DNA from: Phytophthora sp. 'mugwort'
Lineage: Eukaryota > Oomycota > Peronosporomycetes > Peronosporales > Peronosporaceae
NCBI GenBank assembly: GCA_033558025.1
Contig: JAUCEF010000011.1
Coordinates: 3,410,001-3,474,000 of the forward strand
Length of the DNA stretch: 64,000 nt
Direction of reading: 5' to 3'
Shown here piece by piece: positions 25,009-36,887 of this stretch. Position 1 is the first letter of the stretch. Each line of letters starts with the position of its first letter. The notes beneath the pieces are model-generated. The model saw only the letters and a list, made by a program, of their open reading frames with translations. It ran no database searches and was not told where the DNA came from. The position numbers were made by a program, and so were the translations under genes.

Positions 25009-25746
25009 TCACGACTTCGAGGGTCGACGGCTCGTGTTCACGTTTGCGCTCTTGAGATCATTGAGATCGTTTGGCTTCAAGACGCGCTGCGTCCGCGCAC
25101 TCGCGCAGGTATTAACGGTTGTCGCGCTGTAGACGCGTGGGGTCAAGCCCTTCGTCGACACCAGCGTTGGTGATGATAAGAGGCTCCTCGAGCTGGGGCG
25201 CAGGAGTAGCTGACTCAGCCGTGGCTTCACGATCTTCGGCACCAGCTTGGCTCTTTCGACGGCAGCTTTGCTACTCGGACTTGCAGGGCCTGCCGGATGG
25301 ATAGCACGCTGCTGCTCAGTGAGCTGTGGAGAAGACGACAGCGACTCGTGCTCGTCCTCCGATATCTCGTAGTCCACCTCGCGGGAGACACCTTCGGGAA
25401 GCGGGATCTCTGGGGCCACCGGCACGTCCCGTATGGGATCCGTAGTCAGCTTGCCCTTTGCCTTCGCGTCAGCGATGGGCGTCTCTGCGAGGGGCTTGGA
25501 CGGGGCCATCTCAACAGGTGCATCGACGCACAGGTCCTTGGCCATACCCTTCTTCAGGTCCGCGGTTATCTCCGGTGCGCTGGTCGGCGAGGCCACTTTG
25601 ACGGACGGCGTGCTCGGCGGCGGAGCCACGCTCTTCTCGGTCGTAGGAGTCTTCGACTTCTCGGCGGACGTATCCTTGCTAGGCATGTCCTCATCCGGAA
25701 GAACGAGGTTCAGATTTGCTATCGTCATCTTCGTCCCTTGACTCAT
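25009..25746 (-). CDS. Antisense ORF inside the Gypsy element, unknown
   Basis: A 245-codon open frame on the strand opposite to pol, between the chromodomain and the 3' LTR. The product is low in hydrophobic residues and rich in Pro, Ser, Lys and Asp/Glu. A further basic segment (KPKTKKPKTPARRA) continues upstream to about 25920 in a neighbouring frame, followed by an acidic DESRDEDDD stretch, so the original protein may have been longer and nuclear. No domain is recognised. Some plant Ty3/Gypsy lineages carry antisense ORFs in this place; whether this is conserved here cannot be told from one copy. Confidence 0.45.
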   Translation of the reverse strand: MSQGTKMTIANLNLVLPDEDMPSKDTSAEKSKTPTTEKSVAPPPSTPSVKVASPTSAPEITADLKKGMAKDLCVDAPVEMAPSKPLAETPIADAKAKGKLTTDPIRDVPVAPEIPLPEGVSREVDYEISEDEHESLSSSPQLTEQQRAIHPAGPASPSSKAAVERAKLVPKIVKPRLSQLLLRPSSRSLLSSPTLVSTKGLTPRVYSATTVNTCASARTQRVLKPNDLNDLKSANVNTSRRPSKS

Positions 25747-26177
25747 CGCTCAGCGATCCTATGGGTCTTGGCACGGACACTTCGTGTCGTTTACGACGGC
25801 GTGCGGCCGACAAGACCGCTCGGCGAGCCGGGGTCTTGGGCTTCTTCGTCTTTGGCTTGTTGCTGGCCCGCGGGGCCTTCGCCTTTCCGGCCTTCTTGTT
25901 GGCGGAGTCCGCCTTCGTCTAGCTCCTAGTCTTCGTTGGGCCAGCGTTGGACGCTGCGGCTCGGCCTCGGACGTGCCGGCGGGTGTTGCAGGTGCGCTAG
26001 GTGCCGTGGGGCTTGGTGGTGTTGTGGTCTTGGTTATGCCCGTAGGGCGAAGAATTGCCTGCGTCAGTGGGGCGATGAGACGTGAGGTCCAACCTCCGGG
26101 TGCGGCACGAAGTGCCCGTTATCCGCTGGATTCCCCTCGGACTTTTCCCGTACGGTGTTCTCCGTTTGGGTGTGGGA

Positions 26178-26622
26178 CGTAATGGGGCGTGTTCCTGATG
26201 GATAGCCCATAACCAGTTGGTCTGACAACAATATGGGACGTCACACACTAGGTACGGATCGTATCTAGAAGAGAAGACGCACCATTAAGTACGGATCCAC
26301 TTAGACGAGAGACATAGTTAGGTACGAAACGTATCTAGATGTGAGGCACTTTAGATACGAATCGCACTTAGGAAGGAAACATGGCTTGAGAAACGGTGAC
26401 TTAGGGGATGCATTAATTAGGCAGTTTACAGTAAGTAGGAACATAGGAGAATGTTAGTAAATACAGCTAAAATCTAAGAAGTTCGAAGTCGTGGGAACCC
26501 TGTCCCACGGCCTATTGGAAAGTCAGGCTTTCCACGTGCGACAAGAAGCCAGAGACGCAGGGCGTCTGTCTCGGTTAGAAGCTACGCTTCCTCGGGCCAG
26601 AGTGTGTGTGACCCCCGTCTCA
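26178..26622 (+). repeat. 3' LTR of the Gypsy element
   Basis: Direct repeat of 18544-18948 with many single-base differences. It carries an additional block of roughly 60 bases (about 26305-26375) built from words like GTACGAAACGTATCTAGA, which looks like an internal tandem expansion. The divergence implies an old insertion. Confidence 0.82.
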
Positions 26623-26849
26623 CTGTCTCCCCTTGCCCACCACCCACGCCTTAGCCACTGACTTTCGGATCTACCCACTAGAATAACAGCACCGTCACCC
26701 ATGCAAGATGAATTCCAGCCACGCTCGCCGCTTCAGCCTCCCTTGGCAGCTTATTGCGTCAGTGATGCGTCAGCGAGATACCGACGATCTCATGGCGGAG
26801 TTCAACAAGTACCGGATCGCGAAAAGTGATATCGCGCCGTGTCACATTT

Positions 26850-28300
26850 GAATGACTCCACATCCGCATCTCAGACGAGTGCAGCAGTTGCGTTGCGTCG
26901 GTAAGGCATGCAGCGTCGTGTCAATCGGCGTCAAGTTTTCATGACGAGCGCGAGTCCTGACATGCCAGCACAGCAGTCTTGTGACGATGGCAGTGGTATA
27001 CAACCATTTGACACTGACTCGTGCACCTCGCCGCCCCAGTTTGACGCCCGCGATGAAGGAAGCTGTCCGGGATTGGGCGAGCCAAGGCCTTAAGCCGACG
27101 CGGAAGTGGTTTGGCGCTTCTTCAGCGCTTCGATCTCGTCGAAACGACAGCGCCATATATATCAGTACTATGCAGCGCTTCGCTCACCACTAAGTCACAT
27201 GGAAACTTGGAGGAAGTGACGTCGTTGACGCGGTGCAGAGGAAAATTAGAGAGTCGGCCTTCACTGGAGAAGAGAAAGAAGCGGCTGCGTTTACCTTCAC
27301 GTCCAGGGCTGACAACGAGGGAAGCGCCGTGACTGGGAATGGTAGGAACCGCGACCCCTTCATCGTGGTATCAACTCGAAGTAGCTGCTCCGCAGGGCCG
27401 ACCGTGACCCCCGATCATTTGTACTTCACGTTGATGCGACGTACAAGCCGACGCAGGTAGTGTATCCCGTCGTTGTTGTCGGAATCTCAGATCTTGTAAG
27501 GAGCTTCCACCTGCTTTTTTTTATCGTGCCCAACAGCAGCAGCAACACGCGGAGGTACTATCGCTGCTTAGGCGGGTGTTTGAGGCTTTCACTGGGACCA
27601 CTTGCTTGTGCGATACGTCATGGGTGATGCGGACGCAACCCAGTGGAGCTGCACAAAAAATAGCACCAGACAACCAACTTGTGTTTCTGCTACTTTCATG
27701 TGTTCAACAAGATTTCGACAATACTCGCTCGCTGCACCAAGATGCTGCCAAGACAGTCATGGACGACATCGACGAGCTCCATTTCTGTACAACCGAGCTG
27801 ATCTTCACACGAAGCTGGGTGCTGTCCTACAGAAGTGGGCTGGTGTACCCGAAGGAGCTCGGTTCACGGGATATTTTCCAAACGTGGTTTGATCCCCTGT
27901 TTTGGAGATGGCAGGCGTTTCACACACCGACTGGGTTTGGAACGACGAGTAATTCGTGCGAGACATTCTACGCTGCGATCAAGAGAGATGTAAACTTTAC
28001 GGCGCAAGCTTAAGGTCGGGGTGTTGCTTTCACAGCTGTTGGTGTTGTGTTCGGCCGAAAGTATATTGGCGAGGACGTTTGAAACCACAGCGGTACCTGA
28101 TCCCCGGCTGATACTCAGGGTCAAGGCTATGACTCGAGCGGGACTGCTATCGTTGCACTCGGCGACGGTAGCAACAGTGAAGCTTCATTCTATCAAGCAC
28201 CACCACAGAAGCCCCCATAGACGTCGTTGGAGTCATCACCCGACCATGTCCTCGTCTATACGATGAAAGAAAGAGGACGGCTGAAGATCAACCTGTCTCG
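26850..28300 (+). mobile_element. MULE transposase remnant
   Basis: N-terminal segment LTPAMKEAVRDWASQG (about 27040) and transposase core pieces YVMGDADATQW (about 27620) and HTPTGFGTTSNSCETFYAAI (27920-27980), the last typical of oomycete MULE proteins. Pieces lie in different frames with stops. No terminal inverted repeats were identified. Confidence 0.65.
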
Positions 28301-28602
28301 GCGCAGCTGAACACACTGACTGCACGAATGGAGACGCTCTGGATGTCAACAACGGGATAGACTGTTGATTTGCAGGCACTCTCATGCCCTTGCCAGTTTT
28401 GGTTTTGAAATTTGGTTACTGTGTACACACCCTGTACGCCATGGCGACTCGAGGAACGATGGATCTAAACGGACGATAACGCTAGCCAATCGCAGCGGTA
28501 CTGTATGTCGTTCTGGGCAAGCTGGGCGACCCTCAATCAGCGGTCCGGCGCTAGAATGTAGCTAGGAGGCATATTTCAACAGCAACATGTACCCCCCCCC
28601 CT

Positions 28603-28698
28603 TTTTAATAAAACCGAGGTTGGTGCGTTGTGAGTAGACTAATGCAGGCATTTTAATAAAACCGAGGTTGGTGCGTTGTGAGTAGACTAATGCAGGCA
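28603..28698. repeat. Tandem duplication, two 48-bp units
   Basis: 28603-28650 and 28651-28698 are the same 48-base unit beginning TTTTAATAAAACCGAGG. The near identity shows it is young. It follows a run of C residues (28592-28600). Confidence 0.9.
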
Positions 28699-28799
28699 CT
28701 TAGTCCCGCAACAGTCACATTTATATCTGTACATTTAGAGATGGCTCTGCGCAGTTAAGAATGGATTGGACGTGTCATGATGCAAGTCTGCCAAACAAT

Positions 28800-29890
28800 A
28801 ATAATAATAAGGTGAGGTTTATTGTGTTACTTTTTATCTCGTCCTCTAGTGTCGACATTGAATTCTAATACCATTCTAACCAGTGTATATCACCTGGTCC
28901 GTTCTCCGTTCTCTCTCTCCATTCGCTACTTCCCCTTGCTTCCTCGGCTGTTCCTCCTCCCAACCCTCGTTCTGGCCAATTGTCTGATCTCCCCGTTCCG
29001 GCCCCCTGATCGGTCTGTCCAGTGTGTGCATTCGAGTTCTATTTTCGCGTCAGCTCTTCTGCCACTTGCATTTCATAACCGTTGTCTGCGTCAGCGGGTA
29101 GAGCCCCATCCTGTATCTCGTGAATGCTTCTCTTACCATGCCCTTCAGATTGGCTAAGGCTTCCTCCAGATCCGACACTTCAGCAGCCTCCTTGTGCACT
29201 TGATCTACATTCCACCACCAAATTGCCGAATTGTGGTTGCACAGCAGAGCGCCCACGTTTCGTGTCTCCGCTGGACTCCGCAGTATTATCCCTTCCCCAC
29301 CGCTGCAGCCAAGGTGGCACACCTTTGAGGCTGAGACTGCAGATGTCCCGTACCTCTCGTTTCCGCCGCACATCTTCCTCCATCGTCTTGTTCTCTATCA
29401 GCTGCCAACAACGTAAAACTAAGTCCCAGTGTGCTCTCGCATCTGGACAGACCATATGAAACGAGCAAGTCCCCCCGCACTCTGAATTCTGCACTTCTCC
29501 CGTGGGCATGCAAAATCCACCTCCTCTCCTGCCCATAGTCTTCGTCTCCCCATTTTCAATTTGATGATAATCTGCGTCTGGTGGGCAGTCATCCCCTCCA
29601 TTGCGTGCACTCGTTTTCATGTGAACATCTTCAAGGCCGCTGCAATCTCCGCGTTGCACTCCTTCCATCTCCTCTGGATGTTGTTCAAGACCCTCTGCAT
29701 TTCTTCCGCCTTGTGACTTCTCATGAGTGCCTTGTACTTCTTCCTGGGCAGTTTCCATCGCCGTTTTCCCGCCCATACCTGTGAACACCATGACGTCTAT
29801 GCGCGGGTAAGCTTTTGGTCTACTTTCGGTTTTTGATTCTGTTGATGTGCATTCTAACAGCGTTTTAGCACATTCTGCATGCAGTTGCAT
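28800..29890 (-). mobile_element. LINE ORF2 C-terminal remnant
   Basis: On the minus strand a 236-codon frame (29890-29180) and its neighbours contain CPREKC and, across a frame change, CSFHMVCPDARAHW, the zinc-finger-like end of non-LTR retrotransposon ORF2 (zf-RVT type). Reverse transcriptase itself is not visible, so this is a truncated piece. A short AAT repeat at 28796-28812 lies near its 3' end. Confidence 0.5.
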
Positions 29891-29925
29891 TTTTGTGAAG
29901 ACATGTCTTCATATGCGAGCCAAGT

Positions 29926-31350
29926 CAAATTGTGCGACTGTGATTCCGCCTATGAGGCACTCCGCCACTAGATGGATTGTCCAAAGCCCAGTAATAACAT
30001 CGACCAGGGGAATGTTTCTCCTGGAGGACTCACTCGGGTTAATTGTCCGGCTCCTCGTGCACTTCGGCCAGTCTCCAAAGATGCGAAATACAACCAAGGC
30101 AAGCAACCGGCCGAGCAAATCGTTGATGAGCTGTGAATACAACCTTCTACAACATTTCGGCTGGCAATGAAGTGGTTGGAAGGGTTTTACGGTGCGATAC
30201 GAACGGATAATCTGGAAGATTTTACTGGCCGAGACATATCGACGACAAGCGGCTTTAAGGGCTCTCACAAGTGTCGTGGTGATATCACGATGTCGCAGCT
30301 TTCCTTTATAGCAGATGGAGACGCTACGCTTGATGACCCCCCCCCCCACGAAACAGAATGGGCAAGTGTCTGGCCCTCATGAAGCTGATCCAGAACTCGC
30401 CGCACAATCGGAACAGAAAAAGAAGCCACGGCGCTATCCCAGGTCTAGCCGAAACGACTTTCAGATCAAGAGACACATGTAAGAACCACCTGCGTTCACT
30501 CCCCCACCGAAACGCAACGGTCTGAGTAGACGTGTTGAAAAGCGAGAAGCAGTGGCTGAGGAAACACGAGTTGCAAAAAGGTTGAGATCGCATATTGCTG
30601 AAGGAAAGAAGCCACGTGCCGTGAAATGGGCCGACATGACCATTTTCTCCGGTTCATATAGCAGATACATGGCGAATCCGCTTGTAGACAGGCTAAATCT
30701 GCCTCCTGTTGAAGTTGAGGGGACTCTTGTACTTCGTCTAAGGTCTATTCCGCAGCTGGAGAAGATCCAAGAAGTCCTTGAATGCATGGCTGCGAAGCAC
30801 AAGACACATGCATTAGCTCGCTGGAATGACTATGGTTTCGCCACGCAGGGCCAGCTCCAACAAATGGCGGGCATTATCAAGGCGAACAATTACTTCAATA
30901 TCGTCGAATCTACAATGGATTGGATTGATACGATGAAGTATTGCATTGACGACATTGTTCATCCATTCAAGGATGTGGAAGTTGTCACTAAGGTAAAGAA
31001 TTGGTTGCATTAAAATACCGAAAGTACACAGAAATAACAAATTTAACGCATTGAGCTTGACCCAGGCAACACACAAGCAGGCGGTAGACGAGCCGAATCT
31101 AGATGTGTGGTCTGTTGGTCGTCACGCTCAGTATGGAAGTGAGTTTCTTGATTTTCGATAAAACCTGTGGCTGCATTCCACGTCAATCATTGGCGGTCTC
31201 CTTATTTTGCGCGAGAACAACGAAGCAGTCGGAATTATCAACCCGAGGTTTCACGACTTTGATCACCCCCACCAAAAGATACGAACTACAAAGGGTACGG
31301 GCAGAGTCTACCAGTAAAGACATTGTCGAATACTGTGCTAAGTAGTCGTA
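29926..31350 (+). mobile_element. MULE-Ulp1 remnant, copy 3
   Basis: Fragments run in order: a CDCDSAYEALRH segment (29935-29970), AMKWLEGFYGAI (about 30165), an open frame of 153 codons at 30552-31013 resembling the helical region of copies 1 and 2 (a STMDWIDTMKYC block aligns with the copy 1 ALDWMEQLHF block), and after a shift ILRENNEAVGIINPRFHDFD (31200-31265), like an Ulp1 domain in the substrate-binding part. The end is lost near 31350. Confidence 0.55.
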
Positions 31351-31589
31351 ACTGGATGAAATTGACACTACTGAGTAATCATTACAGTCGAAAGCGAGCA
31401 GAATATATTCTACTTGTACTAAGCACAGGTGCTTTCAGTAGTGTAGACAGTACATTCAAGACTATCGCAGCTATTCGACAATTCTAGCATCTTCAGCCTT
31501 CTGTAAGCGCTGAATCTCGGTTCTGTTGTGCCTCAGGAGGATTTGCTTCACTTGTGCCTTAATCGATACAGGGCTCTATGCGCTTGAAG

Positions 31590-32830
31590 CAGGAGTGCTG
31601 TTCCGGCTGAAATTGCATCTTCCACAGAAGTCGCGTTGGGCACTTTCTGTTTGTTGCCACTCGAATGCTGAGTTGTACTGCAGAATATACCGTGAGTGAA
31701 TATCCCCACCGTCCATATGGCCACCAGTATTTGCCTAGACGGAGTGCGACGGCAAGGCTTGTAAACCCTCCTGCTGTGCCGTATAATTGTCAATGTCAAA
31801 TTGCAGCAGCTCCCGTACTGAGTATTTCGCCTTCGGGTCCAACAGCAATATAAGCATGTTTTCAGGGGTTGCAACCTGCCGTCTCTTGTAGACTTGGCTT
31901 TGGTGCGTGCAAGACATACCAGCGCTTATGCATATAGGTCCGAACGTTCCGGGGAATACGCGCTAATTGGACTCGTTCGTGTCCGTTATACGGAGATCGT
32001 CGAGCTGGTACACTTCAAACGTGTTATCCACAAGGCAATCCACAGCAACCTTTACAAGCACCACCTACTCAGAAGCAAGCTGTTCCTTCCGCTGTACTTC
32101 ATTTAAGTGCCAAATGTTCAAGCAAGTTCATAATCGCCTTCATCTCCAGCATTTTTTGTTCAATCCCGAAACGAAAGTCTTGTGAACACGTTGAGGTCAT
32201 CGTGGGCACCATCAACGGCGTCATCCTCCATGTGGCCATTGCATCCGTGTGATGTTGGAAATAGTGCTGAAATGCAGGATAATTGAGGATTGTTATCTTG
32301 AAAATCTTTGAGATCGTCCCCACTATAGTGTCGCCGTCAGTAACGGCGCCTCTGACTGGTAGTCCGTAGAATTGTTGCACTGCCGCGAGACCGTCCACAC
32401 GTTGAGGAGACCTGAAGTAATTTTTTGGGGTTCGAACCTTTTCGATGAAAGAACGCCCTTCGTCGAACTTGCCGCCCGGTGTGTTGTTCCGCTTCACCTT
32501 TCTTGTAGCTTGTGTTATCGGATCCACGACGTACACAGTTTCTTTGTTGTCTAGCAGACCAACATCATAACTCCGTCAGATGTTGAGCATGTGCATTGTG
32601 CAGTCCGTCTTGATAGAGTCTTCAAACATCCGAGACACCTTCTTCGCAGCCTTCGCGGTATCCGAGACAGAAAAAATGATCATTTGATCGATATCCGCAT
32701 CGAAAAGCCGTTTGGTACTTGCACGCATTATCGATCGCACCTCGTGCGATCCGCTATCAACGGTTGTTGTGAGCGCAATGCTCCAAATGCCGGACATATT
32801 CAGGTAAATTACGGATGCATCCTGTCATAT
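31590..32830 (-). mobile_element. hAT-like transposase remnant
   Basis: On the minus strand: FSVSDTAKAAKKVSRMFED followed by DCTMHMLN (32700-32580), a signature of hAT transposases in oomycetes, then a 145-codon frame (32536-32099) and ATPENMLILLLDPKAKYSV (31870-31800) from the C-terminal part. Frames are broken by stops. Confidence 0.6.
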
Positions 32831-32899
32831 GTTATCAGGGTATCCAATTTTACCCTTTGAAACGATGCTATCGTTTTGTGTCGCTTTCGGTGGTAGCAA

Positions 32900-34051
32900 G
32901 TCTCACACATATTTTGACTCCTGATTGTCATGGTACCTCCTCATTCGCGTATACGCGCGTTGTATTCCCTGCCTTAGCTGAAAAGTCTTCGAGAATAGCA
33001 CGGATTAGTTCCTCCATCGTTGGAAAAGCGTAGGATTCCTTCTGCTGCCGGGACACCAAGTTGTGAGCGTCTTTCATGTGGGGCTCCGCGATAGCGTTTT
33101 CAGTAATAATCCCCAGTATGTGTTTTCGGTTAGCCCTGGATCGATGAAGCGTGCGCACCGTGGCCAAAACTTCCTCGTACGATACTTGGCGGACCTCGTG
33201 GTAATTCTGGTACACCTCCCGACGGATATCATGATTATGGCCAGTGATCTGCTTCGTAATGCAGACTTCCCAGTCCCCAATTTCTTTTATGCAGGCATTG
33301 ATCTACGCATCGCAAGAGTAAGTGATTCCGATCAACAGACACCCCAATACTAAAACTCGAACCTATGCACGACACCCGATCTTCCTTGAATACTGGTTTG
33401 GGCGAGTACCGCGACCTGTCCCAGTTCTAGCCGATCCGTGGTGCGTGCAAACGTACGTCTTATTGTAGAATTTCACTTCTTCTGAGATCTCTTTTGCTGA
33501 GGTCTGACTGCGGCGAATTGCGGTATTACGCCTACGAACAGGAGTGGCAGTGCGAATGGAGTAAATCTGCGAACGTGAAAGCAGCGCAATTTAGCATCAA
33601 GGTTAGTATATACCTGCAACTGTTACACAGTATAGGACTGTGTCACATACCTGGAACGTTCTCTTGCTGTAGTTGCATAATTATCGGTCCAGCTCTTCCC
33701 AATCCGCGAACAGTTTAACGTCTAGCTCAGGAACATCCACAACATCGTCATGAGGGAGGACTTCAAAGTCATCCTTTTCGTCAGTTGAAGCAGGCGAGGA
33801 AGCCAACACATTCGTATCGTCGCTCGATCCAGACGAATGTGACGAATCGGAACGTTATCCGACTCTGCAGAGCCGCCGCGTTCCTTTCGTCGTTTAGGGT
33901 GCTTACGTCCACGTGAGCTCCCGTGCCGTTTCTTGGAGGCCCGTCGATGAGTAGGTGGCGGACTTTCAGGGTCTGTGTCGCTCCCGCTACCCGCGCTACT
34001 CCAATCACTGGAAGATGAAGTCCCCCCCCCGCTTTCATCTCTTTCGATCAC
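32900..34051 (-). mobile_element. MULE N-terminal remnant joined to the hAT piece
   Basis: From 34051 downwards: an acidic then very basic N terminus, a zinc-binding fragment TYVCTHHGSAR (about 33460), and the linker with HNLVSRQQKESYAFP and RAILEDFSAKAGN (33080-32960), equivalent to the HNLVRKLKKQE...EFSEEPGN linker of MULE copy 1. The transposase core that should follow is absent and hAT sequence begins instead, so one element truncated the other. Confidence 0.6.
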
Positions 34052-34751
34052 CTGGTGCGTCGGCGCTGCGTCTTGGAGTGTCGGCGCCTCATGCTGGCGA
34101 TCCTACAGGAAATACGGGTGGGGGGGGGGGCAATGTGGAGCTTCTCGTTGGGTCCCTGGATTTCGAATGACGGACAGGGGAATAATCCACAGCCACCAAA
34201 TCGCCTCGAACAAGAGTGATGGTCTGTGGGTTAGGTAAAATCCATCTGCGTTGATTTGAGGATACATTGTCCCACTGCCACCCTCAAAATGGCTCTTCTA
34301 CTGACGGTGCACGAAGCCAATCTCCGTGTTGCTATTAGCAACACGATCCCCTTGGGCTGTGATCTTGGCACGCTTAGTGTTGCCAGGCTTGAGCTCATAC
34401 AATCTCGTCCTGGGAGGTTTGGTCGGATTGAGAGCAAATATGCAAGTGATATGCTCAACACTAGTCGTTTGAATAGAAATACAAATATTTTTCGTTGCAT
34501 TGACCCGATCCGTCAGAAGGGCTGGTGTTTTAGAGAACCTGCTTAGTTTTTGTATTACGATTGGCTGAATCTATTTAGGTAAAGGCCTACGATTCCCTGT
34601 ATATAAATGAGATTGGGTGATTGGCCGATGCAGAGGCATTTGCCTCAAACAAAATTCAAGTATGGTCGGATAAGTCGTCATATTCATCCGTATCCGCCTC
34701 GACAGGGCGCCTTTCCTGTCTACCCTACGCTGGACGGACTGTTGTCCCACC
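34052..34751. other. Spacer, no gene seen
   Basis: No frame shows a recognisable protein. A run of G residues lies at 34121-34130. Confidence 0.4.
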
Positions 34752-35096
34752 TCAGGGACCCAATGTTGCTTTGGTTTTCATTAAATTTTCGTGATCAATG
34801 AGGCATGCGTTTTGAGCTGTTCTGTAGGCCAAAATTCGGCCTTCATCATTAATTGAATAAATTGGGATAGGGACAACTGTGAAATCGCCAATAAAAACGT
34901 GCGGAATGTGCACGACGCTTGGTCGCTCTGGTACTTGCATCTTGCCGAGGAATCTGTGCATATCAGTGAACATGTTAGATCTAACCAATTTCAGATCGAA
35001 ATCCATTTGTTTTTGGGAGTGGAGATTACAGAATAAAAAAACAATTGCATTGAGTACTGTATGAAATTCACGATGATTACTGAACATCACCTCCAT
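34752..35096 (-). CDS. Unrecognised 114-codon ORF
   Basis: An open frame downstream of carbonic anhydrase copy A on the same strand. Upstream of it, in another frame, 35290-35100 also reads like protein (a TPQLGETYNHISC stretch), so an older larger gene may have been broken here. No family is recognised; it may be a pseudogene. Confidence 0.25.
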   Translation of the reverse strand: MEVMFSNHREFHTVLNAIVFLFCNLHSQKQMDFDLKLVRSNMFTDMHRFLGKMQVPERPSVVHIPHVFIGDFTVVPIPIYSINDEGRILAYRTAQNACLIDHENLMKTKATLGP

Positions 35097-35328
35097 TACT
35101 TGACATTTCTATTGTGTCTAAAAAATGGTTTCAGAGGGAGCCATATTGTGCCTTTAAACGAAGGCAAACCATACATAAGGGCAGAGCAGCCCATAGCTAG
35201 CCATAGTTGGTTCAAAACCGCTCGTAGTTTATGTTCTACTTGGGTACAACTAATATGATTGTATGTTTCCCCCAATTGCGGTGTTAAAATGCTAGATAAG
35301 TTGCTGGCATTCTGAGAAACTATTGATC

Positions 35329-36278
35329 CTAATTGTAGCGTGTGACGGTACGGCCGTTCATAGATTGCACTGGGCGAGCGTTGTTGCCATCGTCCGTGAT
35401 GTGGTACTCCACCAGGTCCTGGTGAAGACGGCCAAAGTCGACCGACGAGATCTTGATCGGGTTCTGCACCACCCACCAATCGGCAGTCTCATCGCAACCG
35501 GGAGTCGTCAAGCTGCCTGGGTAGTTGTAGATGCCGCCAATCTTGCTGGCCTGCCTGATCAGAGACGAGTACGATTTCCTGTGTGGCATCAAAATGAACA
35601 TCGTTAGTGGCTTTATGAGAACCCAAGACAGTCATGCGTTGCCAGCTTACAGCTCCACCACAATGGCCTCTGAGTGGTCAGTCGAGTTGACGTTCTCAAG
35701 GGCGTCAAGCACGGGTCCCAGCCAAGGATCCGACTTAGCGCCGATGTCAAGAAAGATGCCCACCACCAGATAGGCCGAGCCGTCGCTCGATCTGTGCACA
35801 AAGTGGATCTCGCCGTCCAGGGCCTTGCCGTTCAGCGTGTGCTCGGAAGGCGCGTGCAAGTGGAACTGAGCCATATTGTAAGAGCCGTCATTCACCGAGA
35901 CAGCGCAGTTACCTATTCAAACCATAGCCAAACACGTTAGAATCGATCATAGTTCAAATGACATCAGGAAGTGATCTGGATACCTCCAATGACGTCGACC
36001 TCGAGGGGCTCGTGGGGCTCCGTCAGGTTGTACTGAGAGCACTTCCCGCTGAAGCCGAGCGGGAGCTTCCTGCCCTTGCCAGACTTGGTCGTCGTGACGA
36101 TGTCGATGGGCGACTGGCGAACACCTCCACAAGCCTCCCAGTGCTCAGCCCACTTGGACGTGTGAATCATGCTGGCGTCGTTGGCACGATAGCCCCAAGC
36201 GGGACCGGTCGACACGTCGGCGGAGACGGTCATGCCGCATGTAGCGATGGCAGCAGCGATTGCTGCAACGAACTTCAT
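35329..36278 (-). CDS. Secreted alpha-carbonic anhydrase, copy A
   Basis: Three exons, 36278..35984, 35912..35651 and 35578..35329 (268 residues), GT-AG introns of 71 and 72 nt. An N-terminal signal peptide (MKFVAAIAAAIATCGMTVSA) is followed by alpha-CA landmarks: GYRANDASMIHTSKWAEHW, RQSPIDIVT, the zinc-ligand motif QFHLHAPSEH (two His), GEIHFVH with the third His, and TTPGCDETADWWV near the C terminus. The enzyme hydrates carbon dioxide to bicarbonate with zinc-bound water, here outside the cell or in the wall. Frames and splice sites are intact. Copy B (62620-63569) has the same exon lengths and almost the same sequence from the end of the signal peptide to the stop codon, introns included. 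Confidence 0.93.
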
Positions 36279-36324
36279 TTTGTAGCAGTCGGATCGACGT
36301 CGAAGCGAGTTGTTGTGTTTAGAG

Positions 36325-36339
36325 CAAATTTGGGAATGA
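36325..36339 (-). promoter_or_regulatory. Inr+FPR core promoter of carbonic anhydrase copy A
   Basis: On the minus strand TCATTCCC is directly followed by AAATTTG, matching the oomycete initiator plus flanking promoter element. It lies about 47-60 nt before the ATG. Copy B has the equivalent TCATTCCTCAATTTG. Confidence 0.6.
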
Positions 36340-36887
36340 TGAACTTTAGAATTGCGTTGCGTTGCAGTAAGGGTTGGATGCAAACAGACGAGGGAGCCGA
36401 CTTGGGATCGGGATGCAATGCCTCGGATGTTATTCGTGATGACGGAACACGTGGAGATTACTCCACAGTACTTGCAGTTATAAAATGACGCGCCAGCAAG
36501 CAGCGATTCCTAAAAGAATTTTTTTTCTACTGTAAGAATTGGAGTAAATATATTTAGTCAGTTTCAGGGACAACTTCCGGGGGAAAAGAATATGCCGAAT
36601 GTTGTCGGTCGCTTTACTAGGAACGTGCAGTGGTGCCCAGCCAAATTTGGTGGCATAAAAATCTAGTTTACAGTTGGCAAGACCCGTCTCTGCGCACTGC
36701 TTACGTTTTGATCACGTAGATTGCACTCGTAGCACGCACATGCCATTGAACAGTACTTAAGTATGTGCTTCAAAGCAAGATTTTTATTGTTGTAAATTAA
36801 CACAGTAAGTTGCATGGCGGGCGTTACAGACTGCACCACTTGTCATTCGTTTCTTCGTCGGCTGCCGACTGTGCGTGGTCTTGACGC

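Larger units (their letters stand above)
18544..26622 (+). mobile_element. Ty3/Gypsy (chromovirus-like) LTR retrotransposon, complete but decayed
   Basis: Two direct LTRs bound the element. Between them come gag with zinc knuckle, aspartic protease, reverse transcriptase, RNase H, integrase and a chromodomain, in Gypsy order. Flanking bases CTGCC (18539-18543) and CTGTC (26623-26627) are a near-perfect candidate target duplication. All frames carry stops and shifts, so it is not autonomous. An antisense open frame lies between the chromodomain and the 3' LTR. Confidence 0.88.

Noticed and set aside
35329..36278. Carbonic anhydrase copies as parts of a transposon
   Set aside because: Both are intact host-type genes with signal peptides, introns and oomycete promoters; no transposon ends bracket the tract.
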